Origin: Rhynchopus sp. YZ270_cl-10
Lineage: Eukaryota > Euglenozoa > Diplonemea > Diplonemida > Diplonemidae
Reading direction: 5' to 3'
DNA length: 64,000 nt
NCBI GenBank assembly: GCA_964035575.1
Contig: OZ037834.1
Span: forward strand, 899,598-963,597
Made by a program: the position numbers and the translations under genes. Each line of letters begins with the position of its first letter. Position 1 is the stretch's first letter. Below, piece after piece: positions 1 through 9,994 of the stretch. The notes beneath the pieces are model-generated. The model was not told where the DNA came from. It saw only the letters and a program-made list of their open reading frames with translations, and did not search any database.

Positions 1-2498
1 GTGGTGGCTAGAGAACACGCACATGCAGACCCGTTCCTTGCAATTTCCAGTGTTGTGTTTATCAATGCATGCATCCAGAGGACCTCTGGTTTACGAAATC
101 GTAGGCACTCCTGTGCAAAAATGAAGTCGGTTTTTGACCCAAAATCGGGGTGGGTGGGCCATAATTTGCTCCAAATTTGGCCGAAAATCGGGATTTTTCT
201 GAAAATTTTCATTGTGCCCAGCAAAAATCCTTGATTTTTTGAAGAATTTTCCAAAAAATATGCTATACCCCCTATGACTGGACCCAACTCCCCTCACCCT
301 TTTTTTCCCCGAAAAAAGCCCCCAAAATTCCTACCATTTTTACCATTTTTACCATTTTTGACCAATTTAGGGTACCTCCTGTGTGGTGTATACTGAGTGT
401 TACACAGTACGGTGGCTGTGTAGGTATTTGTTTGGATTGGTAGCATTATTGCACGGAATACTTTAGGAAAGAGGTTAATACAAGATCGGCTGAGCCGGTC
501 ACTGCTCTGGGTGCCCATGTGTTTTGGCCAATTCTTGACGAGGATGGGGGTGCAGGGTAAATTGGGTACTTCTTGGGTCCTTCTAGGGTATACACCCTAG
601 CCCTATACAGCCACACCAATTTTTTGTTTTGTTTTTTTTGGGGACGTGACACTTGCGACATATAGTGTGATCTGGGTGAGGAAGCGTTCCAACTTTTTCA
701 ATATCTCCCGCGATTTTTCCCACCCCCGTTTTTAAAATCAACAGAGTTACTTGTGTACGTTGAGATTTTTAATCTGTATTTTGTACTTATTACAACGACA
801 ACACGACTAAGTACGACCTACCTCTGTACCGTCTGCAGTACAGAGGCTTCGGATGACATTGAGTATTGGAAAGTGATTGCTGAGACAAAAGGGAAAAAAA
901 AACTCAGATACCCAAGTTTTAGAGAAGCACGAATAGATGATAACTATGATGATAAGGAAATACGCACATAAAGAAGAACTAATGGGCGGTTGTTTCTCTC
1001 TGGAAGCTGTTGTGTGAGTTGTCGAGAAAGTTGGCCAACTTGTTGAAGCGAAGATGTACCTGCAACAGTTGAAGTGAAGTGAAGTGAAGTGAAGTGAAGT
1101 GAAGTGAAGTGAAGTGAAACTGCTGTTGGAAGTACATTATGAGAAGCAAAAATATGTACACTAATGAACCCCCGTAAGTTTCTTTTCTCTTGTTTCCTGT
1201 GCCTGCGTCAGCTGAGTCCTTTGTAGTGACGTTTCTTTTTCAGATGAGATGGTAACCTTGAAGATGAGAGCTCCTGGTGCAGACGTCCACAAACACAGGT
1301 GTGGGACACAAAGATCTTATGTATACCATGCAACAAGAAAAAAAAAAAAAAAGTACGTTCATTTCGAGCCTCCACAATGCAGTCGGGCATCACTGTGTGT
1401 CCTCCTCCTCCTCCTCCTCTTTTTCCCCTCTACCTTCAAATATATCCGTCGTTTCGGGGAACACGCTGTCCCTATCTCCATGCTCCCCTCTTCCCTCAAC
1501 CCTACTAATTCGCATTACAGCAGGCCGAGCGTTCCTAGGTTGCGGACATGAAGACTTGATCTTCCCACTGCACTGCCCCCCATGTCCACCTTGTTGAGTG
1601 TTGTTGCCTTCCGCCGCAGTGCGGGCACCGCTTCTTAAGTTCGATGTGAACCCTTTCTTTGGGAGCTGGGGGCGTCATTAGTGTGCGGGATCTCGTCCGG
1701 TCGCCTCAGGGGTTCCAATTCATCATCCATACTGTAAACTGTATGTGGGGGCGATGAGGGTTCAAAACTTGCATCGAACGAAATAAATGTGCCTCTTGAC
1801 CAGGCGAGGCAACTTTGCCTCTGCCTCAGCCCCCTGCCGTTCTCCCCTTGGTAGGGAGGGGGGACGATCTTCCCAGCCTTTCTTCGCTGCCCTGACGTAC
1901 CCCTGCACCTGCTTCTTGACCCCAATCATGGTACCCGATCACGCTGTGTTTTTTTAGGCAACTTATCACGAACTGATCAGCTGGCTGGAAGAGGTGGGTG
2001 AACTACCTACCTACGTAGGCAGTGCCAGTGGTGCTGCTGTTGCCGTTAGTGGAGAGGTATCGCTCCACGGCGCTTTCGTCCCCCCGGCAAGAACTTTTGG
2101 GTCCTTCAGCATCTCCTTCGCCTTACTTCAGTTATGTACAACCAAGTCTGCAAGGTTGTAGGGCACTGTAGGTAGGTCACAGCATACGTTACCATCTGGT
2201 GCATCTTCCGCCATTCACAGTACTCAAGCTGATAGGCCTGTAGTGAGGTGTCCTTACTCTTATCATAAGCACCGTGCCACAGCCTATACGTCTCTGGTGT
2301 GCCTGCAGAACCTGCTGTGTAGGTTTTTTAGTCTGTCACCCAAAGATGTGCAATGCTTGGCTCTGAGGAACCATCCACATTTGCTTTCAAGCACATCATA
2401 TCACAGTACAATGCAGTACAACAACACAGACGCAGGAATTACCCCACACAACTGACATCAAACACAAACACCGACAGATTAAACATAACTCTACACAG
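1..2498. other. Intergenic, repeat-like DNA, no supported gene
   Basis: No convincing gene is visible. Bases 120-400 are A/T- and C-rich with phrases such as 'gaccc...aaaatcgggg' that resemble the degenerate repeats at 33.9-34.5 and 61-64 kb. A simple repeat lies at 1071-1118. A minus-strand reading frame at 1635-1925 (96 residues, arginine/serine-rich) has no recognisable domain and is not called. Confidence 0.5.
1071..1118. repeat. (GAAGT)n microsatellite
   Basis: About nine and a half perfect tandem copies of the pentamer GAAGT. The array is uninterrupted, which suggests a young or unstable microsatellite. Confidence 0.97.
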
Positions 2499-3374
2499 AT
2501 GCTCTCCGTTCTAGTGGTGACCCTGGTGCTGCACGCTGCCAACGAGACTATCGAACTCGCAGAGAGAGGTGTCGTGGACCGCTTGCTGCCGTACGCGTCG
2601 GAGGACACCGTGTGGTCGGTGCAGTGTGACGGCGTGTTCAGGATACATTATCAGAACTGGTTTGAAGGCGTCTTCATCATCGCACGCAACGGGGAGGAAT
2701 GGGACAGGACCACAGGCGACAACAACAGGCGGTCTAGACCATTCGAGCAGACCATTCCTAGCGTTCAGGGGGACGTCATCACGTTGACGGCACGTGTGTC
2801 GTCGTCTCATCACAACAAAGTGCTGTTCTCGTGGGCCTGCGGCGCTACACCTGCACTGCTTCCAGCAACAATGAACACTGCTGGGGATGTGGTCCACAGG
2901 AACTACGAGGCTGGGGAGAGTGTGACCTGGGCGCTGCCCTGTGACGGAGAAGTGGACATCAAGTGGACGTACTTCGACACAGAAGAAGGAGAAGACTTCG
3001 TCAGCATCGCAAGCAACGGCACTGCAGTGTTCAACGAGTCTGGCTCCAGCATGCCTGCACCGATCACGTTTCCCTCAAAAGATTGGGCACGCCTCACCTT
3101 CACCAGCGAAACTGCTCGCGAAGGTGGAGGTTTTGCCTTGCGCTACCACTGCCTGTTGTCCACTCCCGCTTGGACGTCGTCTCCACACGAGGGGACTGAT
3201 GACGGGGTTCCTGTCGGCCTCATTGTGTTAATCGTCGTAGGTTCTGTGTTGGGTCTTGTGGTTGTGGTGGCTGTATGTGCATGCATTGCGTCAAGGTGTC
3301 TCGCAGAACGCAAGAGCTTCGACCAACCCCAAGACCGCGAGCTCGGCACCTCCGGCGTGAGTCCCATTGTGTGA
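2499..3374 (+). CDS. Type I membrane protein with CUB-like ectodomain
   Basis: The 291-residue frame starts with a hydrophobic signal peptide (MLSVLVVTLVLHAA). An ectodomain with paired cysteines follows, then one strong membrane span at about residues 233-257 (VPVGLIVLIVVGSVLGLVVV) and a short polar tail. The ectodomain appears to hold two related beta-sandwich modules (about residues 30-120 and 125-215). The second, with phrases like DGEVDIKWTYFDTEEGEDFV and a closing FALRYHC, reads like a CUB domain, usually an extracellular ligand-binding module. The ATG follows an AG directly (ctctacacag|ATG), so this AG could be the SL trans-splice acceptor. Seen: signal peptide, membrane span, cysteines. 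Inferred: the CUB relationship, by eye only. The ligand is unknown. Confidence 0.75.
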   Translation: MLSVLVVTLVLHAANETIELAERGVVDRLLPYASEDTVWSVQCDGVFRIHYQNWFEGVFIIARNGEEWDRTTGDNNRRSRPFEQTIPSVQGDVITLTARVSSSHHNKVLFSWACGATPALLPATMNTAGDVVHRNYEAGESVTWALPCDGEVDIKWTYFDTEEGEDFVSIASNGTAVFNESGSSMPAPITFPSKDWARLTFTSETAREGGGFALRYHCLLSTPAWTSSPHEGTDDGVPVGLIVLIVVGSVLGLVVVVAVCACIASRCLAERKSFDQPQDRELGTSGVSPIV

Positions 3375-4677
3375 AGGGCAGGAGACACACACTTTATGGG
3401 CTATATTCCGAATGCTATAGGATAAGACACATCTGATATCAAACACACAAAGACACACTAATGTCTCCACAGTGCCCCATCATTTCATGTTACCAAACAT
3501 TTCAAAGATGTGAATGCAAAGTAATTTTGATGTTTTTTTCAACGTTTCTTTTCTTTGTTTCAACTCGCATATTTTCTGACCACCTTCACCAGTTTCATCT
3601 GACCACCTTCACATCACCAACACGTCCCGAGGCAGTGTTGGTGGCCATTCCCACAGGCAAATCTACGTGATGCGCCATTGCGGCTGTGTTTGGTTTACCT
3701 CAAGCCTGCATTTCCGTATTATGGTCATGGCCCTGTGACTCCTACTCATGTTAGATGCTTTCTGTCATGATTGTTTTGCTGAATTTTTCAAGATGTGTGT
3801 GCGTACGAAAGAGGCACATTCATCTCACGCATTTTCTTTTGTCACAAGAAGGCTTTGTTACAAATTGTATTTCAAGCCAACTTTAATTTTTGTTGTTTTT
3901 TGCTGTTCTCTCTTTTTGTGTATCCTGTGTTCACAAAAAGAGAACGCATTTTATTGCTTTATTTCCGCTACTCTAAACCAACCTTTGATCAAAAAAGGTT
4001 TTCCACAAGCTGGCCTCCAAATGTTTTCGAAGAAACATGCTATATTTTTTTTTTTCGAGGAGGGACAAAAAAAAAAGATGATTCCATTTCCTTCTGTCTT
4101 TTACCCCTCTCTCTCTCTCTCCTAACAGACACAGCCCAACACTGCTCTACCACCCACTCTCCTTCTTCTTCTCCACAACGGTGAGTAAAGGAGCCGAAGA
4201 AACGTACTCCTACTCCTCCCCTCTCTTCACAGTGAAATACAATACAAACAGAGGAAGCAAAAAATATAAAAAAATAATAAAATAAAAGCTACTTTCTAGG
4301 GTTGAGGATGGCCTCCGTCCATACCGATTAAGTACAAAGCCTTAGGGCGACATTGTGTACAGATCCTACCTCGGTAGGTGATTGTCGATACAACAAAAAA
4401 AAACAGCCTGGCCAAACCGTATCTCACCCCGGGGGCCTAATTACCCCCTGGGCATCCAATGATCCCCGTTCGTTACCTGACGAGTGGAGGCGGGAGTAGG
4501 ACAGTAGTAGCGGTGTCCACGAAACGAGAGATCGGCGAGAGGAAAGGCTGCGTGGAGTTCACACGAGAAAAGCGAGGTGTCTTCACGTCATCAATTTTAT
4601 CAATTTTTCAAACAAAAAAACAAAACAAAACAAACAAACTTTCAAACCCAGGGAAATAAATAACAAACCGCTGCACA
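3375..4677. other. Intergenic; one pyrimidine-tract repeat module
   Basis: No gene is visible. Bases 3789-3850 hold one copy of the short + strand module described in the findings: a small hairpin, then TTCATCTCACGC and a T-rich tract ending CACAAG. A (CT)n tract lies near 4106-4124. The last 200 bases before the next ATG include several T/C runs that could serve as the trans-splice acceptor region. Confidence 0.5.
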
Positions 4678-6803
4678 ATGGGGTTCGGTGAGTCAATGCT
4701 AAACCAAATCGGTTTTGGTGGCGAAGAACGCGACGACGGCGCGACGTACACAAGCTTTGGCGAACGCATGAGCCAGGCCCTTTGTGGGGTCTGCTTCGGC
4801 GTGGTGCTCTTCATAGGCTCGCTTGTCTTGCTTGGCTGGAACGAAAAGCGTGCCGTGTACACCGCTGAAACGATCGACTACGCGCGAGACAAATACATCC
4901 AACTGGACGGCTGCACACCTCTCACGCAATACAACGATGAGCTGGTTGCTATCACTGGATGCGAGCCCTCTCCTGAGTCCACCTACTCTGTTAGCGATGC
5001 CGACTATTTGTCTGGCATCGTTGGGTCAGGAGGTGTCAAAAACACGTTGTCACGCTCGACGTTTCCTGTCTTCTCTTGGTCACGTAAAGTGCAGGAATAC
5101 GTTCGAAAAGAAACCTCCACAACAAGCAAGAATAAGAACAGCAACGGCGGCACCGTGACCACCTACTCATACTCGAACAGCTGGGTGTACTCTTCCGAGA
5201 CGTATTCGAAGCCGGGGAATCCGAGCCCGAAGTCAATTCCTTCCTCATTCAGGGATACGTCTGGGTCGGCACCCGCAGTGTGCATCGCAGGGAACTACAG
5301 TGCAACGGGGTGCAGTGCAGGGACCACCGATTCCTTCGTTTTGAACGCAGCGAACAGCTTCCAGCAGGGGATGATTAAGGACTGTGGGGAGTCAGAACCG
5401 TTGACGGTGGACAGCGCAGTGCAGGTGGATGTGGCGACAGTCGGCGGGTCGGACGCAACGAAGTGTGGGAACTACCTGCAGACGCGGATCGGGTCGTGCA
5501 GCTCGGCGTACGCAGCGGACAGCAATGAGTACGGCGACTTCCGCTGGTGGTGGTCGCTGAAGGTCTTCAAGGACAGCACGAAGGTGTCTGTCCTCGCAAA
5601 GCAGGTCGTCGTCAACGGCGTGACCACCTTCGAAGAGTGGCAGAACCCCGACAGGGTATGTGTTGTTTCGATAAACGTGTACCAATTTTTCTGTATTTTC
5701 TTGCCTGTTCTGTAGGGGTCTGAGGATGACAGCCCCCGTTCTTGAACGTTTCAAGTGCAGGCGTCCCAGTGGTTGTGGCAGCGTTTTCGCATACCTGCAG
5801 AAGAGCAGAGTGTAGATTATTTCTACAGGGCAGTGTTCAAGAGTGTGGGTCCCCCCATAACCACAGCACACCCCGTTTTTTTTCCGATAGCAATTACCGT
5901 GGTGTCTCTTATTTTCGAGCAATGAATGTTCGTCTAATAATGAACTTTCGTCTGAAAGCTTATTTTCGTTTAAGGTTTTGGTTAATAAAGTAAAATGTCC
6001 GTACAGTATTATAACTTTCGTTCTCGAATTTGGGTCGTTTTTTTGTTCGAAAATAAGAGACACCACGGTACTTGTTTTTTTTGCTTCCTTCAAGAACCCC
6101 ATGCTTTTTTCAATAACACCACAACACACAGAGTGACTGCTCCTACTGCACGATAGGTACGCTTGAGTCAGGCACGCTCACTGGAGAGGACATCCTCGAC
6201 AAGCTTGAGGACGCGAACACAGCGCTGACGTGGATTCTCCGCTTCGTGGGGTGGCTGCTCTGCTGGTTCGCCCTGCAGCTTGTGGTCGGACCTATTGCGC
6301 TGGCACCTGAGATTATCCCTTTCATCGGCGACTTCATTGGCGGCGTGGTGGGCAAGATTCTGTGCACAATCACCTGCATCGTGGCGACCTCTGTATCGCT
6401 CCTGGTCATTGCGATTGCGTGGCTTGCGTTCAGGCCTATGATAGGCATTCCGCTGTTGATTCTGTTCTGCTGTGGCTGTGTGGGCGCAGGGTTCCTCCTG
6501 CGTGCAATGAAGAACCAACGCAAGAAGACCGCAGCTGCCAAAGCCGACCACGACGGACCTACCTTCCAACCAGGCCAGCAAGAGATGGCAGGCGGCTACC
6601 CCCCGCAGGCCCACACCCCCACAGGAGGTGACTACGGGGTGGCACCAGGTGGTCCACCCGGCTATGCACCCCCACAGCAAGCGGGCTACCCTGCACCGCC
6701 AGGAGACGGCGGTTATCCCCAAGGTGGGGGCTACCCCATGCAAGGAGGAGGAGGCTACCCACAACAGCAGTACAGCGACCACGGAGGGACTGCAGCGCTG
6801 TGA
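4678..6803 (+). CDS. TMEM43: TMEM43/LUMA-family membrane protein, one intron
   Basis: Exons 4678-5655 and 6132-6803, phase 0; the intron has GTATGT and ACAG ends. In animals TMEM43 (LUMA) is a four-span protein of the inner nuclear membrane/ER. The N-terminal signature is present: TSFGERMSQALCG, then a membrane span ending in LLGWNEKRAV, close to the family's 'LLfWNEgrAV'. After a large luminal region, exon 2 gives the second hallmark, NTALTWILRFVGWLLCWFAL, then spans around LVVGPIALAPEIIPFIGDFI, IVATSVSLLVIAIAWLAFRP and GIPLLILFCCGCVGAGFLL. The tail is a Gly/Pro/Tyr/Gln-rich repeat (GGYPP, GGYPQ) of about 65 residues, not typical of animal TMEM43 and probably disordered. The intron contains an interspersed repeat that itself carries a small transposon. 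Family assignment is firm; location in this organism is inferred. Confidence 0.88.
5722..6080 (+). repeat. Interspersed repeat in TMEM43 intron (copy A)
   Basis: This intronic stretch matches 34813-34995 over its whole length apart from the 172-bp insert at 5897-6068. Shared phrases include TTCTTGAACGTTTCA, CATACCTGCAGAAGAGCAGA, TTATTTCTACAGG and CCCCGTTTTTTTTCCGATAG. Copy B is also in intergenic DNA. The repeat has no coding signature on either strand that I trust. The two copies allow the insertion at 5897 to be read directly. Confidence 0.9.
5897..6068. mobile_element. 172-bp MITE with 22-bp perfect TIRs and TA duplication
   Basis: The ends are perfect inverted repeats (CCGTGGTGTCTCTTATTTTC at the left and its complement at the right), each flanked by TA (5895-5896 and 6069-6070). 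The related repeat copy at 34813-34995 has a single TA at 34982-34983 and no insert, so it acts as an empty site and confirms the TA target duplication. No coding capacity: a non-autonomous element of the TA-targeting (Tc1/mariner-like) type. Confidence 0.93.
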
Positions 6804-8185
6804 TTCTGGGGGGGGGTGTTTTTTGGGATGGATAACAAAAAAAAAAGGGGGGGTAATTTTTTAGATGAGTGACATTTTTTAGGAGGGTCCCTGGCGCTCC
6901 TAAGATTCCCAGGAAATTCCGGGGATTTTGGAGGTGTTTTAGAACAAAGGAAAAACCAGAGGATTCCATTCGTCACGCAAAGGGTTTATTCTCTTGAGGC
7001 AGGGAGGTTTTTTTTTGTTTGGATTAAAACCAAACATTCTCTTTGGGAACAGAGGGGGTGTTTGGGAAGAAGGAAATAAAAGTGGAGATTATTGCGCAAC
7101 CTTGTGGCAACACAAACCTGAGGCAACTACACACAACTCCAACAATTAAATTTTATCAAAAAAAACAAAAGGACCGTTTGTAGTATGGATTTGTAATGTT
7201 TGCGTACCCTCTTGGTTCCTTTTTATCGTAGACAAACAAAAACCCAAACAAATCCTTCTCTCGGCACAAACAACAAAACCGTATCAAAAAAAACAGTGAG
7301 ATACCACGAACAAAAAAAAACCCCCTGATTTACAGCAATCTTTTACTAACCCTCTTTAGTGCAAATTTTTGTTGTTGCTTTTTTCATCCTTCCTGGCTGG
7401 CATACGTGTATACGTGGGTCAGCCGGAGGTGTGCCTGCATCAACAACTATTCCTTTGTTTCTGTTTCTCCCGAATCGAAGCAACAATGAATATAAACAAT
7501 TCTCCCTTGCGACAAATGTGTATGTGTGTGTTGTGTGTTTTTGTTGTACCGATCCACAGAAGAAAAAAGCTAAATTCCAATACAAAGTTTAATATAACAC
7601 AAAAAAAAAAGAAATACCCTGGTTCTGGTTTTCCCCTCAGTGGAGTCAAGGCGCTGCTCCATATTTATTTTTTTTATACCTACAATCGTAGCAATCAACG
7701 AAAAAACCTTTTTTCCTTTTACTTACCTATCAGAGTTACTATTTTTTTTGGACTCAAAGAGGTTTCCTCTTCACGGCCCCAGGTAGTCAGTGGGGGAGCG
7801 TATTGCAGTAATAAAAATATCAACCACAGAAATATTTATTACACCACTTTGCGCACAAACACCATCTTTTGTACTTTTCTCTTCTTTGATTTGAAAGTAT
7901 ATGAAACTAATTGTGTGAGTTGTATGTATGCACATGCACATTCCATTCATCTCACAAGTTTTTTTCTTCTTTTCTTTTTTTTTTGAAATTTCCCTATTTT
8001 TGAGCACTAGGTAATTCACTTTGTAAAGTGTTTCAAAGGTGTTTCCACTTCCAACTACCTTTTTTCTTTTTTTTCAAACCCTTCGGTGTGTTTTTTGGCT
8101 AGAGGTGTACCTGCTGTTGTTTACATCCGTACGCCACGCTCTTTCCGAACGTTTTCCAACCTCCTCCTCCTTTTTTAACGAATGT

Positions 8186-8400
8186 GACCAAGGTGACTGA
8201 TGTTGACTTAATGTTCAAAACATTAAGTTGATCTAATCAGACTAAGCACGAGAGGCTTAACATCATCTTAGAAACCTTTCTTTTTTTTGAAGGTAGACCA
8301 AAGCGAGGCTTCGGTTCATTTCACATTTTTTCTCTCTTTTTTCCTTTATAAGGTGGCTTACCGAGGCTTTCTTATGAGCTCTAATTTTTTTTTCTCTCTC
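8186..8400 (+). repeat. Three tandem hairpin/pyrimidine-tract modules
   Basis: Three consecutive units start after AAG|GT and end in a T/C tract: 8191 (GTGACTGATG...ACGAGAGGCTTA...TCATCTTAGAAACC + T-run), 8291 (GTAGACCAAAGCGAGGCTTCG...TTTCACA + T-run) and 8352 (GTGGCTTACCGAGGCTTTC + T-run). Each has a small potential stem-loop whose bases differ between units while pairing is largely kept. Related units occur at 3789, 15894, 22232, 23568 and 33140. Function unknown; see findings. Confidence 0.6.
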
Positions 8401-9024
8401 GGAGTTTTCTGTTTTGTCTTCGTCCAAGGAGGACGTTTGGCACTTGCAACTTCCTCTTTTTTTTTCTCTCTCCCTTGAAAAGCGTTTGAAAGATACCTGT
8501 TGTGGTGTGGCTGAAGGGAGGTGCTATTTTCTGCTATTTTGGGGTCGTCGGCCACAGCATGTTGTGCAGAATCAAAAGATAACACGGAAGGAGATAGATA
8601 GGCTGTCTTTGTTGTTGTTAGCAGACAGCCAGGCTCTCTCCCGCAGACAACCCTGTGTGGTTCAATTCTCTTCAGCTCCATGGAGAAACGATGGGGAAGC
8701 GTTTCCGCGCAGGAAATTTATCACGCACATTACTTTTTTTTTTTTTGTGAGCGGAAAAGTGTCACGTCGTTCTCTTCACCCCGTGTGGAGGGAGGTCTGT
8801 GTGACATTGTCAGCACATCGAACAACTAGTAGAAGGGGTGTTTGCCGTAAGAAGACTATCATACGGTATAGCTGGGCTTGAGGTGAAACCCCAACCAGGC
8901 AAGCCCGACATAAGGCCAGCTATATTAGCACCGTCCATAAGTAGTGTTGCCGTAAGAAAATGCTACCTTGTTTGTTTTTTTCCCCCGGCTGGACAGGGAA
9001 GTCCCTATATTGGGCATGGACCCT

Positions 9025-9175
9025 ACGGCCCGGGAACGGCATGCAATTACCATTCCCCCTTGTGTGTTGACACTTTACCCGTACCGTTAACCGCAATAGG
9101 TCTCCTAGGTCGGCTAAAAGCCTCTGGCCGACAGAACAATGTAGGTAAAGGAAGTCGGCAAACTAGATCCCATAC
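9025..9175 (+). rRNA. Fragment of cytosolic large-subunit rRNA
   Basis: Bases 9085-9171 read as the conserved eukaryotic LSU segment GTACC-xx-ACCGCAxxAGGTCTCCxAGGT...GCCTCTGGxCGA.AGAA-AATGTAGGTAAxGGAAGTCGGCAAA.TAGATCC. Upstream CTACGGCCCGGGAACGGCATGC probably corresponds to the preceding conserved GACGGCCCGTGAA region. Similarity stops abruptly after TAGATCC, and no other rRNA surrounds it. It is most likely a stray rDNA piece rather than a working gene, although euglenozoan LSU rRNAs can be split into many separately encoded pieces. Confidence 0.75.
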
Positions 9176-9350
9176 CTTTCAAAACACACAGGTTTTCATT
9201 CATTCAGATGCTTTTTTTTTTTGACGAATAAGTTGCACAACCTTCCCCTGTGGCTTTGGAGGCAATACATGACCACCTTCATCATGTATTGTATACTGCA
9301 AGGTGAAGTAAATGACTTGAGTTGAGGATTTTTTTGTGGTTTCACCGTTG

Positions 9351-9459
9351 AACCACCTGATGTTTACCCCGCGTATAGGCGCGTAAAAACGTGTACTGAC
9401 GGTCCGTATGCCTGTACGGACCTATACGGTCCTATACGCGGGGTAAACATCAGGTGGTT
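9351..9459. repeat. 109-bp foldback element
   Basis: Arms of about 28 bp (AACCACCTGATGTTTACCCC... and its exact complement ending GGGGTAAACATCAGGTGG) enclose a core that itself contains nested inverted repeats (GGTCCGTA/TACGGACC). The flanks share TTGA, a possible short target duplication. The whole would fold into one long hairpin. It resembles a tiny non-autonomous foldback transposon. Confidence 0.85.
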
Positions 9460-9841
9460 GAACCATGGTTTAAAAAACCACAAAAAGTACATACCACAGC
9501 TTGAGTAGCATTTACCTTCACCCGCTGTGTGCGAATATGCATCACATATACCGCCAGCCATGCCCTTTGTGAGTTCGCAGCCATCTATTCGTTTTTCCCC
9601 CCTTCTGTCTCAAGTCTGCTCCAATTCTTTATTCAGATGTGTGTCACCCCTTTCCCCCATATCTTCCCTCTTTTCTCATGCCCCAGTTTTCGTCGTGCTA
9701 CACATTTCGTCGATTACTCAAATATCCCCTCAGAATCCCTCAGTTTGTCCCAATAGTCTTAAAAACAAAAGTACCCCCCCTTCAAAATCTTCGCTTGATT
9801 TCTGTTTTGTAGCTAAGTAGCCCAGTCAAATCGGTTCTTTC

Positions 9842-9975
9842 AGATGTAAACCATGAAATGGATTGTAGGGCATGGTTGGGGGGGTCCACCCCGGTACAGC
9901 CTGGTCATTGTACCAAGGTACACTGTTCACGAGAGGGTTTTGTATGTCAAGTCAACCTTCTTTTTGTATCCAGAA
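9842..9975 (+). repeat. R1 interspersed repeat, copy upstream of UBL-LRR gene
   Basis: Contains the family phrases GATGTAAACCATGAAATGGA, GGGCATGGTTGGGGGGG, GGTACAGCCTGGTCATTGTA and CACGAGAGGGTTTTGTATGT, ending in the tract CAACCTTCTTTTTG. Other copies: 24210-24350, 27518-27640, partial at 12834-12912, 22190-22275 and 28455-28540. Here its terminal T/C tract and the following CAG lie about 20-40 bases before the ATG at 9995, so the repeat may supply the trans-splice acceptor. Confidence 0.85.
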
Positions 9976-9994
9976 AACAGAGAGACACAACGTC

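Larger units (their letters stand above)
6804..9841. other. 3-kb intergenic region with repeat modules and rRNA fragment
   Basis: No protein gene is supported. It contains a copy of a short repeat at about 7079-7155 that recurs at 13065-13135 (GTGGAGATT...CAACTACAC...CTCCAACAATT), + strand pyrimidine-tract modules around 7912-7985 and 8186-8400, an LSU rRNA fragment near 9025-9175 and a foldback at 9351-9459. The phrase CTCAAAGAGGTTTCCTCTTC near 7758 recurs at 32153. Poly-T and poly-A runs are frequent. Confidence 0.6.

Noticed and set aside
1635-1925. 96-residue minus-strand frame
   Set aside because: Only coding strand opposite to all genes here, low-complexity composition, no motif and no acceptor signal.
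9872-9994. Upstream ATG for the UBL-LRR gene
   Set aside because: This stretch is R1 repeat sequence; the ubiquitin-like domain begins at the ATG at 9995, after the pyrimidine tract.
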